From Sva-07 sp942492715 (GTDB lineage Bacteria > Actinomycetota > Acidimicrobiia > Acidimicrobiales > Ilumatobacteraceae): a stretch of DNA of 64,000 bases. Shown one piece after another: positions 16,512 through 25,828 of this stretch. The translations under genes and the position numbers were made by a program. The DNA is taken from NCBI GenBank assembly GCA_942492715.1, contig CALOFW010000027.1, forward strand, positions 1-64,000, in the 5' to 3' direction. The notes beneath the pieces are model-generated. The model saw only the letters and a list, made by a program, of their open reading frames with translations, made no database searches and was not told the origin of the DNA. Numbering within the stretch: the stretch's first letter is position 1; every line of letters starts with the position of its first letter.

Positions 16512-18121
16512 CAGTGCCAGGCGGTGGGGAGCGTGGTGTGATCGGTGACGGTGCAGTCGTCACCGAACACGACGTAGCGGTCGAAGCCGCGCAGGAACCA
16601 TCGGTCGTGGGTGACGGCGACCACCGTGCCGTCGAACTGGGCGAGCCCCACCTCCAGCGCTTCGGCCGACACGAGATCGAGGTTGTCGGTGGGTTCGTCC
16701 AGCAGCAGCAGCGTCGCTCCCGAGAGTTCGAGGAGCAGGATCTGGAAGCGGGCCTGTTGACCGCCCGACAGCGTTTCGAACGTCTGCTCTGCGCATCCGT
16801 GCAGTTCGTACCTCCGCAGCATCCCCATCGCCGGGCCGAGCACGACGTCGTGCGAGTACAGGATGTCCACGAGTGTGCGGCCCACCCACTCGGGATGCTC
16901 GTGGGTCTGGTGGAACAGGCCGGGGGCCACACCGGCACCGAGCCGACACACCCCGTCGTACTCCACGGCGCGTGACGCCGGCACGGGTCCACCCGAGCTG
17001 CCGGGGGTCTCGTTCAGGAGGCGGAGGAAGTGACTCTTGCCGACACCGTTGCCGCCGAGTACGGCGACACGCTCGCCGTACCAGAGCTCGAGTTCGAACG
17101 GATCGGTCAGCCCGGCGATCTCCAGCTGCTCGCAGATCACGGCGCGTTTGCCCGTGCGCGCCCCGCGTAGCCGTACGTCGATGCGCCGGTCGCGGACCTC
17201 CGGCGGCCGGTCGTTCTTCTCGACGAAGTGACGCAGCTTCGTCTCGGCCGCCTTGAGCTTGGGTGCGAACGTCTCGCTGATCTTCGCCCGCTCGCGCATC
17301 AGCTTCACGTAGTCCTCGAGCCGTGCGCGCTCGTCGTCGTAGAGCGCCCGGTCGTGCCCGCGTTGCTCGTCGTGGCGTCGTTTCGCCTCGGCGTAGTCGG
17401 CGAACGAGCCGCCGTGCGTCCAGGCGCCCCACGCCTCGACGGTGACGATCTTCGTGGCGGTCGCCGCGAGCAGTTCACGATCGTGGCTGATGAACAGCAC
17501 CGTCTTGCGCGTGTCGTTCAGTTGCTGTTCGAGCCAGCGCTTCGCCGGCACGTCCAGGAAGTTGTCGGGCTCGTCGAGCACGAGGACGTCGAACTCACTG
17601 CGCAGCAGCGATTCGAGGGCGAGGCGCTTCTGCTCGCCGCCGCTGAACGTGCGCAACGGCCGATCGGCCACGGTGTCGAACGTCTCGCCGATCGCCCTGG
17701 TGACGCACTCGTCCCAGGCCACCTCCACCTCGTAGCCACCGACGTCACCCCATGCCGCCAAGGCATCGGCGTACACCATCGGATCATCGGCGAGGCAGGG
17801 CTCGGCGGCGTCGAGCCGGCGGGCGGCCTGCCGGAGCCGGCGAGGTGCGACCGACACGAGCAGTTCGCGCACGGTCGTCGCAGGGTGATCCGCCGTGCCG
17901 ACGAGTTGATGCATCACGCCGAGTTCGCCGTCGACGCTGATCGTGCCGTCGCTCGGCTGGAGGTCTCCGGTGATCAGCTTCAGCAGGGTCGACTTGCCGA
18001 CACCGTTCGCCCCGACGATGGCGACCCGGTCGCCGTTGCCCACGCGGAAGCCGACGTCGCGGAAGAGCTCGTCGCCGCCGGGCAGCTGCCAGGCGAGTCG
18101 GCTGACAGCGATCGATCCCAC
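16511..18121 (-). CDS. ABC-F family ATPase
   Basis: The 536-residue soluble protein has two ABC domains and no membrane helices, as in ABC-F proteins that act on the ribosome (translation factors such as EttA, or antibiotic resistance). Walker A: GANGVGKSTLLKL and GGNGVGKSHFLRL; signatures: FSGGEQKRLAL and LSGGQQARFQ; Walker B: LVLDEPDNFLD and LLLDEPTDNLD. The linker between the domains (about residues 240-300) is charged and helical. The specific subfamily cannot be decided by eye. Confidence 0.9.
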   Translation of the reverse strand: MGSIAVSRLAWQLPGGDELFRDVGFRVGNGDRVAIVGANGVGKSTLLKLITGDLQPSDGTISVDGELGVMHQLVGTADHPATTVRELLVSVAPRRLRQAARRLDAAEPCLADDPMVYADALAAWGDVGGYEVEVAWDECVTRAIGETFDTVADRPLRTFSGGEQKRLALESLLRSEFDVLVLDEPDNFLDVPAKRWLEQQLNDTRKTVLFISHDRELLAATATKIVTVEAWGAWTHGGSFADYAEAKRRHDEQRGHDRALYDDERARLEDYVKLMRERAKISETFAPKLKAAETKLRHFVEKNDRPPEVRDRRIDVRLRGARTGKRAVICEQLEIAGLTDPFELELWYGERVAVLGGNGVGKSHFLRLLNETPGSSGGPVPASRAVEYDGVCRLGAGVAPGLFHQTHEHPEWVGRTLVDILYSHDVVLGPAMGMLRRYELHGCAEQTFETLSGGQQARFQILLLELSGATLLLLDEPTDNLDLVSAEALEVGLAQFDGTVVAVTHDRWFLRGFDRYVVFGDDCTVTDHTTLPTAWH

Positions 18122-18132
18122 GGGTCGGGATC

Positions 18133-19386
18133 CTACGAGTCGGTCGTCTCGTGCCCGGCCTGGGATTCGCGCCGCTCGGACTCGGCCACGGCGGTTGCGC
18201 GATCGATCACCTGACGTACCGGAACCCGCAGCGCCTCAGCGGCGGCCAGCGCGTCGTCGAACTCGACCTTCGTGCGGTGGCGTCCGAGTTTGACGCCGAT
18301 CTCGTGGCCGTCGACCAGCACGGTGGACATGTCGCGCTGTTGTGGCCAACGTCGAATCGTCGTGGCACGCACTCCGAGGGTGCCGGTCTCGCGGAGCAGC
18401 ACGGCGCGCAGTTCGGCATCGGCCGATGGATCGCACAGCGCGCTCACCGTGTGGGCGGGACGGCCCTTCTTCATCACGATCGGCACGATCCAGGCGTCGT
18501 GGGCGCCGGCGGCCAGCAGCGCGGTGATCGTGTGGGCGAGCACCTCCCCGGTCACGTCGTCGACGTTCGCTTCGAGCAGGGTGACCGGTGTGCCATCGCT
18601 GGTCTCGGCGATCTCGCGCACCCCGATCATCACCTGCACGACGTTGGCCCGGTCGGCGGGGTCGGCGGTTCCCGCGCCGTAGCCGACGCCGTCGATCGCC
18701 ATCGGCGGTGGCGGGCCGAACCCGGTGGCCAAGGTGGTCATCAGGGCCGCGCCGGTGGGCGTGGCGACCTCGATGGTCGTGTCGAGGCCCACCACGGGTG
18801 CACCGACCTCGCGCAGCATCGCGACGGTGGCCGGCGCCGGGTTCGGGATGGCGCCATGGGCGCTGCGGACCGTTCCCGACCCGACGGCAATCGGACTGCA
18901 CCAGACCTCGTCGATGCCGAGTGTTTCCAACGCGGCGCACGCACCGACCACGTCGACGATCGAGTCGAGGGCACCGACCTCGTGCAGCTCGACGTCGCCG
19001 GGATCGATGCCGTGGATCGCTCCTTCGACCTCGGCGAGGCGGGTGAACACCGCACGAGCCCGATCGCGCACTCGCTCGGGAAGGTCGGCATCGTCGAGCA
19101 GTCGGAGTACGTCGCTGGCGGGTCGGTGTGCAACGTGATCATCGGGCGCTCGCTCTGCCTGCCCGTGATCGTGGACGACGACGTTCGCCCAGGTGGCCCC
19201 GACTCCGCAGCGTTGGACCCGCTCGAACAGCAGGGCGTAGCCGTCGACGCCGAGTCCGCCGATGGTCTGCGCGACCACCTCGGGATCAGCACCCGCATCG
19301 ACGAGCGCGGCCATCGTCATGTCGCCGGCCACGCCGGCCTGGCAGTTGAACCAGGCCACCCGAACGCCGGTGCTGCCGTTCGTCAT
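18133..19386 (-). CDS. larC: Nickel-pincer cofactor biosynthesis nickel chelatase LarC
   Basis: LarC inserts nickel into pyridinium-3,5-bisthiocarboxylic acid mononucleotide to complete the nickel-pincer cofactor of lactate racemase and related enzymes. The 417-residue frame starts VAWFNCQAGVAGDMTMAALVD, typical of the family, and contains ELHEVGALDSIVDVVG, EANVDDVTGE and MKKGRPAHTVSALCD. In Lactobacillus larC is made by a programmed frameshift, but here the frame is continuous. The start at 19386 overlaps larB by ATGA. LarE and a target racemase are not in the window. Confidence 0.92.
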   Translation of the reverse strand: MTNGSTGVRVAWFNCQAGVAGDMTMAALVDAGADPEVVAQTIGGLGVDGYALLFERVQRCGVGATWANVVVHDHGQAERAPDDHVAHRPASDVLRLLDDADLPERVRDRARAVFTRLAEVEGAIHGIDPGDVELHEVGALDSIVDVVGACAALETLGIDEVWCSPIAVGSGTVRSAHGAIPNPAPATVAMLREVGAPVVGLDTTIEVATPTGAALMTTLATGFGPPPPMAIDGVGYGAGTADPADRANVVQVMIGVREIAETSDGTPVTLLEANVDDVTGEVLAHTITALLAAGAHDAWIVPIVMKKGRPAHTVSALCDPSADAELRAVLLRETGTLGVRATTIRRWPQQRDMSTVLVDGHEIGVKLGRHRTKVEFDDALAAAEALRVPVRQVIDRATAVAESERRESQAGHETTDS

Positions 19387-20135
19387 CGCGTCGGCCACGT
19401 CAGGATCCGTGCCACCGCCGCAGCGGCACCGAAACCGTTGTCGATCCCGACCACGGTGACGCCGCTGGCGCACGAGGCGTGCATGGCGAGCAGGGCGGTG
19501 ACGCCGTCGAGGCCCGAGCCGTACCCGACGCTGGTGGGCACCGCCACCACCGGGGCGCCGGTCAGGCCGCCGAGCACACTCGCGAGTGCGCCCTCCATCC
19601 CGGCGATCACGATCAACGCATCGGCGTCGGTGAGGTCGTCGAGGCGTGCGAGCAGGCGGTGCAGACCGGCGACGCCGACGTCGGTGACGACGGTCGGCTC
19701 GACGCCGTAGGCCCGCATCGTGAGGGCCGCTTCGTCGGCGACGGGGATGTCGCTCGTTCCGGCGGTCACGATCGCCACTCTGGCCGTCGACGCGTCGGCG
19801 GGCAGGCGCCACACCATGCTGCGGCTCGCTTCGGCTGCGGGAGCGCCGTGCGCTGCGACACATGCCGAGCGCTGCTCCTCGTCGGTGCGTGTCAGCAGCA
19901 CCGGGCCGGTCCCGTTGGAGAGGAGTTCGCCGACGATCGCCACACACTGCGCCGGGCTCTTGCCCGGGCCGTAGATCGCCTCGGGCAGGCCTTGGCGGAG
20001 GTGGCGGTGATGGTCGATCGTGGCGCCGTCGACGTCGGCGAACGGGAGGCGGCGCAACGTGACGACGGCGGCATCGGGGGTGATCGCTCCCGACTGCACG
20101 TCGTCGAGCAGGGCCCGCAGGCTCGGTTCGTCCAT
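19383..20135 (-). CDS. larB: Nickel-pincer cofactor biosynthesis protein LarB
   Basis: LarB carboxylates nicotinic acid adenine dinucleotide, the first step toward the nickel-pincer cofactor. The 250-residue protein has the AIR-carboxylase-like C-terminal fold, with VTAGTSDIPVADEAA, IVIAGMEGALASVLGGL and PTSVGYGSG. The N-terminal LLDDVQSGAITPDAAV followed by YGPGKSPAQ is also typical. The ATG at 20135 is the first in-frame start after pheA on the other strand. It shares ATGA with larC, so larB-larC is an operon. Confidence 0.92.
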   Translation of the reverse strand: MDEPSLRALLDDVQSGAITPDAAVVTLRRLPFADVDGATIDHHRHLRQGLPEAIYGPGKSPAQCVAIVGELLSNGTGPVLLTRTDEEQRSACVAAHGAPAAEASRSMVWRLPADASTARVAIVTAGTSDIPVADEAALTMRAYGVEPTVVTDVGVAGLHRLLARLDDLTDADALIVIAGMEGALASVLGGLTGAPVVAVPTSVGYGSGLDGVTALLAMHASCASGVTVVGIDNGFGAAAAVARILTWPTR

Positions 20136-20189
20136 CGGCTCATCGTGGCACGTACTCGAGCGGGGGACGGTCTCGAGCACGACGACCCC

Positions 20190-20195
20190 TAGCCT
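20190..20195 (+). promoter_or_regulatory. -10 element (TAGCCT) for leaderless pheA
   Basis: TAGCCT ends 7 bases before the ATG of pheA, and no Shine-Dalgarno sequence is seen. This is the geometry of a leaderless transcript. The same spacing recurs at 21261, 34786, 40088 and 54384. Confidence 0.5.
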
Positions 20196-20202
20196 GGCCG
20201 CC

Positions 20203-21156
20203 ATGTCTGCCCATGCCACCCTGTCGACGGCGAAACGGGTGGGGTTCTTCGGGCCGTTCGGCACGTTCACCCAGCAGGCGTTGCTGTCGCAGCCCGATCT
20301 CGCCGACGCCGAGCACGTCGCGTATCGAACGGTGCCCGATGTCCTCGACGCGGTGGAGCGCGGGGAGGTCGACGTCGGTGTCGTCCCGATCGAGAACTCG
20401 ATCGAGGGGATGGTCAACTTCACCCAGGACGCGCTCGCGTTCGACCACGACCTGCTGATCCAGCGCGAGATCGTCATCGACATCGAGCACTGCCTGATGG
20501 CTCGCCCCGGTGTCGCGCTGGCCGACGTGACCGAGGTGTTCTCGATCCCGGTCGCCACCGCACAGTGCCACCGGTTCCTCCGCGAAGAACTGGGTGACGC
20601 CGAGATCCGGGCGGCGTACAGCACCGCCGACGCCGCCCAACAGGTGAGCGAACGTGAGGCTCGTGACGCGGCGGCGATCGCTCCGCGGGTCGCGGCCGAG
20701 GTGTACGGCCTCGAGATCCTCGCCGCAGACATCGCCGACCACAAGGACAACCAGACCCGGTTCGTCGTGGTCGCCCGCCACGGCGTTCCGGCGCCGACCG
20801 GCAACGACAAGACGGCGCTGGTCATCTACCAACGAGCCGACGAACCCGGCAGCCTCGTGTCGATCCTGCAGGAGTTCACCGCCCGTCGGATCAACCTCTC
20901 GAACCTCACCAGCCGGCCGACCAAGGCCGGTGGTCTCGGTGACTACTGCTTCATCGTCTACGCCGAATCGCACGTCGCCGACGAACTGCTCGCCGACACG
21001 ATGCGGGCGCTGCACGCCAAGCAGGGCGGCGTCAAGTTCCTGGGGTCGTATCCGGCGGCCGGCGACCATGCCGACACGACGCGTGAACATGCCGATGCGC
21101 GTTGGCGCGAGGCCGACGACTGGGTCGCTCGTATCCGCGCCAGCGTCGAGCGCTGA
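20203..21156 (+). CDS. pheA: Prephenate dehydratase
   Basis: It converts prephenate to phenylpyruvate in phenylalanine biosynthesis. The 317-residue protein has the PDT domain (GPFGTFTQQAL near residue 17, VPIENSIEGMVN near 63, DNQTRFVVV near 185) and a C-terminal ACT domain (ALVIYQRADEPGSL, then SNLTSRPTK) for feedback by phenylalanine. The start at 20203 is chosen because the domain begins about 12 residues later and a -10 box lies just upstream. There is no chorismate mutase domain. Confidence 0.93.
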   Translation: MSAHATLSTAKRVGFFGPFGTFTQQALLSQPDLADAEHVAYRTVPDVLDAVERGEVDVGVVPIENSIEGMVNFTQDALAFDHDLLIQREIVIDIEHCLMARPGVALADVTEVFSIPVATAQCHRFLREELGDAEIRAAYSTADAAQQVSEREARDAAAIAPRVAAEVYGLEILAADIADHKDNQTRFVVVARHGVPAPTGNDKTALVIYQRADEPGSLVSILQEFTARRINLSNLTSRPTKAGGLGDYCFIVYAESHVADELLADTMRALHAKQGGVKFLGSYPAAGDHADTTREHADARWREADDWVARIRASVER

Positions 21157-21176
21157 CGCCACGCCCGTTTCGCCGC

Positions 21177-21236
21177 GCGACGTTCGCCACGGACGTGGCC
21201 GCGACGTTCGCCACGGACGTGGCCGCGACGTTCGCC
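21177..21236. repeat. 24-bp tandem repeat, 2.5 copies, upstream of the SDR gene
   Basis: Unit gcgacgttcgccacggacgt plus ggcc occurs at 21177 and 21201 perfectly, and a partial third copy at 21225. It lies between pheA and the promoter of the SDR gene. Confidence 0.9.
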
Positions 21237-21260
21237 GGTGAAGCGGAGCCGGTCGCGACG

Positions 21261-21266
21261 TACGCT
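21261..21266 (+). promoter_or_regulatory. -10 element (TACGCT) for leaderless SDR gene
   Basis: TACGCT is followed by seven bases and then the ATG at 21274. No ribosome binding site is visible. Confidence 0.45.
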
Positions 21267-21273
21267 CGGCGCC

Positions 21274-22158
21274 ATGTCGAACTCCGATGATCGTCCGGTC
21301 TCCGTGGTCACCGGTGCCAACTCAGGCATCGGGCGCGCCACCGCCATCCATCTCGCGAAGCAGGGCCATCGCGTCGCCGGCACGGTCAGATCGATCGCCA
21401 AGGCCGAGAAGCTCAACACGATGGCCTCCGACGCCGGCGTGTCGGTCGAGCTGTTCGAACTCGATGTCGCCGACGACGACTCGGTTCGTGACGGCTTCGC
21501 CGAGCTGCTCGCCGCCACCGGGCGAGTCGATCATCTGGTCAACAACGCCGGGGTCGGTGGCAACGCGGTCGCGGAGGAGTGTCCGACCGACCTCTATCTG
21601 TCGGTGATGAACGTCAACCTGTGCGGCGCGGTGCGCTGTGCCCAAGCGGTGTTGCCGCAGATGCGCGAACGTGGCAGCGGCACGATCGTCAACATCTCGT
21701 CGGTGGCCGGCCGGATCGCCGCGCTGGCTCAGTCACCGTACGTCGCCTCGAAGTGGGCCTTCGAGGGCTTCAGCGAGGGGCTGGCACAGGAACTCGCGCC
21801 GTTCGGCATCCGCGTGGCGATCATCGAACCCGGTGTGACGAAGTCGGCGATCTTCGCCAAGAACATCGATGCACCGAACTCGACCGGCGCGTACGAACCC
21901 CACTACCGACGGATGTTCCAGTTCTACGCCACCGGCATGGCCAACGCGACCGACCCCTTCGAGGTCGCGGAGGTGATCCACGAGGCGATCGTCACCGACG
22001 AGCCCCGCCTGCGCTACCCCGTCAGTTGGGGTGGCGCCGAACTCGCCGAACTGCACGACCGCATCGATCACAGCGACTGGATCGCAATGGGCGCCATCGA
22101 AGAGGACGAGGCGTACTACCAGCGCTTCCACGACGTGTTCGGGCTCGATCTTCGTTGA
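21274..22158 (+). CDS. Short-chain dehydrogenase/reductase
   Basis: This 294-residue NAD(P)-dependent oxidoreductase has a classic SDR layout: TGANSGIG (residues 13-20), NNAGVGG near 93, a catalytic serine in NISSVAG and YVASK near residue 155. The substrate cannot be read from the sequence. The next gene starts in the stop codon region, but the phosphatase more likely begins at 22221. Confidence 0.9.
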   Translation: MSNSDDRPVSVVTGANSGIGRATAIHLAKQGHRVAGTVRSIAKAEKLNTMASDAGVSVELFELDVADDDSVRDGFAELLAATGRVDHLVNNAGVGGNAVAEECPTDLYLSVMNVNLCGAVRCAQAVLPQMRERGSGTIVNISSVAGRIAALAQSPYVASKWAFEGFSEGLAQELAPFGIRVAIIEPGVTKSAIFAKNIDAPNSTGAYEPHYRRMFQFYATGMANATDPFEVAEVIHEAIVTDEPRLRYPVSWGGAELAELHDRIDHSDWIAMGAIEEDEAYYQRFHDVFGLDLR

Positions 22159-22220
22159 CCGATCCGCCTCTGCCCGATTCATCCCCGACCGATTCATCCC
22201 CGACCGATTCGCCTCTGCCC

Positions 22221-22775
22221 GTGAGGATCCTCACGGTCTGCAGCCACAACCGGACCCGATCGGTGATGATGGCGGCGCTGTTCGAGTCGATGCTCACCGA
22301 GCGGCTGGGACCGGGGCGGGTGACGGTGCGCTCCTCGGGGTTCGGACCCGTTGGCATCCCGGCGATCGACGACGCCGTGGCGGCGATGCAGCGCCGCGGG
22401 CTCGACGTGTCGGCGCACCGCAGCCGCGCGACCACGGTCGCCCTCGTGGACGGGGCCGACGTGATCGTCACCGCCGAACGCGATCACGTCGTGAAGATCG
22501 CGGCGCTGTCGCCACCGGCGTTCGCCCGCGCGATGACGCTGCCCGAGCTGTTGACCCGAGCCGCCGCCGCTCCGGTTGCGCTCGACGGCGACGGCATCCG
22601 GTCGCGGGTGGAGGCGCTCACCGCCGAGCGCACGGCGGGCGCCTACCTGCGCGAGCCGATCGTCGACGTCGCCGATCCGACCGGCTCGAGCCCGAGAGCG
22701 TTCGAAGCGGCGGTGGTGGAGATCGAACGGCAGTGCGCAGAGGCGAGCGCATGGTTGGCGTCTGCCTCGGGATGA
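22221..22775 (+). CDS. Low-molecular-weight protein tyrosine phosphatase-like protein
   Basis: The N-terminus carries C7-x5-R13-S14 in VCSHNRTRS, the P-loop of low-molecular-weight phosphatases and arsenate reductases, and a DVADP segment near residue 150 can supply the acid aspartate. The GTG at 22221 places the P-loop at the usual position. A TTG at 22155 would add a Pro/Ser/Asp extension encoded by a 15-bp repeat, which I consider less likely. It may dephosphorylate tyrosine in envelope biogenesis proteins. Confidence 0.75.
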   Translation: MRILTVCSHNRTRSVMMAALFESMLTERLGPGRVTVRSSGFGPVGIPAIDDAVAAMQRRGLDVSAHRSRATTVALVDGADVIVTAERDHVVKIAALSPPAFARAMTLPELLTRAAAAPVALDGDGIRSRVEALTAERTAGAYLREPIVDVADPTGSSPRAFEAAVVEIERQCAEASAWLASASG

Positions 22776-22797
22776 GTCCGCGCGGTCAGACCGACGA

Positions 22798-23286
22798 TCA
22801 GGTCGAGGTCGGGTCGCCCCAGACTTCGCGCACCTTCTCGTAGACCCCCTGGTCGAAGGAGAACTCGACCATGTTCCCGTCCGGATCGCGCAGCATGCAG
22901 ATGTAGCCGATCGGGTCGGGCATCTGGGTCGCCGGCATCGCCAGACAACCGGCGGCCTCACCCCGGCGAGCCACCTCGTCGACCCCCTCGCGGTCGGGCA
23001 TCTCGATGCCCATGTGGTTGAACGGCCCGCTGGTGGCGATCGGCGCCGGCGCGAACGGATCGCGGTGCTCGTGGAACTGGGCGATCACCAGGATGAACGG
23101 GAACTCGCCGCAGTCGGAGTGCCCGAGCCAGGCTCCGTAGCCGTCGTCGTCCTCGCGTCGATCGAGCAATTCGAGCGGGGTGAACTCGAGGTACCAGTTG
23201 ATCGTGGCCTCGATGTCCGACACTCGCAGCGCGGTGTGGGTCCAACGCGGCGCCGCCGGGCGGAGTCGGTGCAGCGGTTCGTTCAT
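22798..23286 (-). CDS. VOC (glyoxalase-type) family protein
   Basis: The 162-residue protein has the paired beta-alpha-beta-beta-beta modules of the vicinal oxygen chelate superfamily: WTHTALRVSDIEATINWYLE at the start, FNHMGIEMPD at the second module, and YICMLRDPDGNMVEFSF at the end. The metal-ligand candidates are H17, H92 and E near residue 141 (numbers approximate). The reaction is not known. It is divergent from the amidohydrolase. Confidence 0.85.
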   Translation of the reverse strand: MNEPLHRLRPAAPRWTHTALRVSDIEATINWYLEFTPLELLDRREDDDGYGAWLGHSDCGEFPFILVIAQFHEHRDPFAPAPIATSGPFNHMGIEMPDREGVDEVARRGEAAGCLAMPATQMPDPIGYICMLRDPDGNMVEFSFDQGVYEKVREVWGDPTST

Positions 23287-23427
23287 TGGGTCTTCCTCAC
23301 GGGGTCGATGCGCCGACCGTGAAGTCGGCCGATGAGGCCGAGAGTAGCTTCGGCTCGATGCTCCGACCCATCGACCACCGCGGCCGTCGCCGATGATCGC
23401 CAACTGCCGGACGACGGCCCTCTCGCC

Positions 23428-24798
23428 GTGCTGATCGTCAGCGGCGGCGACGTCGTGACGATGAACGCCGACCGGGAGGTGCTCGTGGGTGGCGCGGTCG
23501 TCATCGACGGCAACGCGATCGTCGACGTCGGCTCGTCGACGATCCTCGGCGATCGGTATCCGCACGCGTCGGTCTTCGACGCGAGGGGCTGCGTGGTGAC
23601 CCCCGGCATGATCGACGCCCACCAACACCTGACGGGTGACCCGCTGTTGCGGTGCTGCATTCCCGATCTCCTGCCGCCGGGCGACGCGATCTTCGAGTGG
23701 TCGATCCCGGTTCACCGAGTTCACGACTCGGTCGACGACGAGGTGTCGGCGAGCCTCGCTGCGGTCGAGGCCGTCCTCAACGGCGTGACGACGGTGATCG
23801 AGGCCGGAACCGTGACCGACGTCGACGCCGTGGCACGCGGACTCGGGGCGGTGGGGCTCCGCGCCGCGGTGGGTGTCTGGGGTTGGGACATCGAGGACGG
23901 GCCGGGCGCGGCCCCCGCTGCCGAGGTGCTCGCCCGTCAGCGCGCCACGGTCGATGCCTACCCGCCGGGCGGCCTCGTCGAGGGCTGGGTCACCCTGGTC
24001 GGCCACGACCTCGCCTCCGATGAACTGCTCGTCGGTGCTGCCGATCTCGCTCGCGAGCTCGGCACGGGCATGACGATGCATCTCTCGCCGACGTCGTCGG
24101 ATCCCGAGCGGTACCTCGAGCGCACCGGTCGTCGCCCGGTCGAACACCTGAGCGACCTCGGCGTGCTGGGCCGTCACCTCCTGATCGGGCACGGTGTGTG
24201 GCTCGACGATGCCGAGGTCGACCTCGTCCTGTCGTCGGACACCGCGTTGGCCTACTGCCCATGGGCGTACCTGCGGTTGGGGCAGGGCGTGTTCGCGAAC
24301 GGCCGACACGCCGAGATCGTCGAACGCGGGGGCAGGGTGGGTCTCGGATGTGATGCGGCCAACGCCGGCGATTCGATCGACGTGCTGCGCACGGCGGCCC
24401 TCGCGGCCGGCATCGCTCGCGATGCCCGGCTGGCCCCGACCAGGTTCGGTGCGCATCAGGCGTTCGAGCTGGCGACGATCTCTGGCGCTGATGCGATCGG
24501 TCTGGCCGACAGGATCGGCTCGCTCGAAGTGGGCAAGCAGGCCGACCTGGTCGTGCATCGAACCGACACGCCAGGGTGGACGCCGCGGGGCGACGTTGCG
24601 ATGCAACTCGTCTGGGGCACCGATGGTCGGACGGTGCGCGACGTGTTCATCGCCGGTCGACAGGTGGTCGGCGACGGCCGAGTCCTCACGGTCGACACGG
24701 CCGAACTGTTCGCCCGGGCCGCTGAGCAGCACGACGGGCTCGTTGCGCGAGCGGGGCTCGAGCTGCAGCACACGTGGCCCCATCGAGACGCACGATGA
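23428..24798 (+). CDS. Amidohydrolase (cytosine deaminase/chlorohydrolase-like)
   Basis: The start (GTG at 23428) gives VLIVSGGDVVTMNADREVLV, the usual beginning of the AtzA/TrzN/cytosine deaminase-like amidohydrolases; an ATG at 23332 would add 32 poorly conserved residues. HQH in MIDAHQHLTG is metal motif I; the later metal histidines and the aspartate in GLGCDAANAGDS follow. The enzyme would hydrolyse or deaminate a ring C-N bond. A Rieske oxygenase follows after 25 bp, so the two may form a small degradation pathway. Confidence 0.8.
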   Translation: MLIVSGGDVVTMNADREVLVGGAVVIDGNAIVDVGSSTILGDRYPHASVFDARGCVVTPGMIDAHQHLTGDPLLRCCIPDLLPPGDAIFEWSIPVHRVHDSVDDEVSASLAAVEAVLNGVTTVIEAGTVTDVDAVARGLGAVGLRAAVGVWGWDIEDGPGAAPAAEVLARQRATVDAYPPGGLVEGWVTLVGHDLASDELLVGAADLARELGTGMTMHLSPTSSDPERYLERTGRRPVEHLSDLGVLGRHLLIGHGVWLDDAEVDLVLSSDTALAYCPWAYLRLGQGVFANGRHAEIVERGGRVGLGCDAANAGDSIDVLRTAALAAGIARDARLAPTRFGAHQAFELATISGADAIGLADRIGSLEVGKQADLVVHRTDTPGWTPRGDVAMQLVWGTDGRTVRDVFIAGRQVVGDGRVLTVDTAELFARAAEQHDGLVARAGLELQHTWPHRDAR

Positions 24799-24823
24799 TC
24801 CGGACGCGGTGCAGTCGGGAAGA

Positions 24824-25816
24824 ATGGCGCTGATGTTCGTCGAGAACCCCGCACTGCGACATCAGTGGTATGTCGTCGCTGAAGGAGCCGACGTCACCGA
24901 CGCGCCGGTCGGCGTGCGGCTGCTCGGCGCCGACTACGTCGTGTGGCGGTCGCCGAGCGGTGACGTGACCGCGGCCCCCGACCGCTGCCCGCATCGCGAG
25001 TCACCGCTCAGCATCGGCACCGTCGAGCACGGATGTCTCCGTTGCCCCTACCACGGTTGGACGTTCGGCGACGGCGGCCGGTGTGTCGAGGTGCCGTCGT
25101 CCGGTCGGGATCGACCGATCCCGCCGACGGCACATCTCGCCACCGTGTCGGTGGTCGAGCGCTACGGGTTGGTGTGGCTGTGCCCCGACGAGCCCGAGGG
25201 AACGATCCCGTCGATGTCGGTCGACGACGATCCTTCGTACCGGCGCATCAACACTGGCATGGAGACCTGGGCGACGTCGGCGACGCGGATGACCGACAAC
25301 TTCATGGACATCGCCCACTTCCCGTGGGTCCATCTCGGCACGTTCGGCGTCGAGCAGCACACCGACGTGCCCGCGCTTCACTTGGAGGCGCTCGACGACG
25401 GTTGGTTCGGCTACAGGTACGAGGTCGAGGCCCGCAACGACACCGGCGGCACCGTCGCATCGGGCCAGGAGAGCGACGTCGTGCACCGACGGATGAGCAC
25501 CGGCTTCCACCTGCCCTTCTCGGTGCGCAGCACCATCCAGTACGACACCGGGTTGGACCACGTGCTGTTGTTGTGTTCGACCCCCGTGGACGACACGACG
25601 TCGTCGTTCACGTTCGTCGTGTGGCGAAACGACGACTTCTCGACGTCGAGCGAGGAGATCATCGCGTTCGATCGGGCGATCGGTGCCGAGGACAAGGTGA
25701 TGCTCGAACGGGTGCCCGGGGTACTGCCGCTCGACCAGCAGGCGACGGTGAGTGTGCAGTCGGACAGGCCGTCGGTCGAGTGGCGTCGCCAGCTCGCTGC
25801 ACTGATCGGATCCTGA
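24824..25816 (+). CDS. Rieske non-heme iron oxygenase (vanillate demethylase-like)
   Basis: Residues about 45-80 hold the Rieske cluster motif, CPH with CPYHGW further on. The catalytic domain has a DNFMDIAHFPWVH segment that provides the 2-His-1-carboxylate iron site. The 330-residue length and pattern match the single-chain oxygenase component (VanA/phenoxybenzoate-type). A reductase partner is not in the window. It follows the amidohydrolase by 25 bp on the same strand. Confidence 0.85.
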   Translation: MALMFVENPALRHQWYVVAEGADVTDAPVGVRLLGADYVVWRSPSGDVTAAPDRCPHRESPLSIGTVEHGCLRCPYHGWTFGDGGRCVEVPSSGRDRPIPPTAHLATVSVVERYGLVWLCPDEPEGTIPSMSVDDDPSYRRINTGMETWATSATRMTDNFMDIAHFPWVHLGTFGVEQHTDVPALHLEALDDGWFGYRYEVEARNDTGGTVASGQESDVVHRRMSTGFHLPFSVRSTIQYDTGLDHVLLLCSTPVDDTTSSFTFVVWRNDDFSTSSEEIIAFDRAIGAEDKVMLERVPGVLPLDQQATVSVQSDRPSVEWRRQLAALIGS

Positions 25817-25828
25817 CCCGGTACGGGT

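Noticed and set aside
18133..19386. Programmed frameshift in larC, as in Lactobacillus
   Set aside because: The reading frame is continuous over the full family length.
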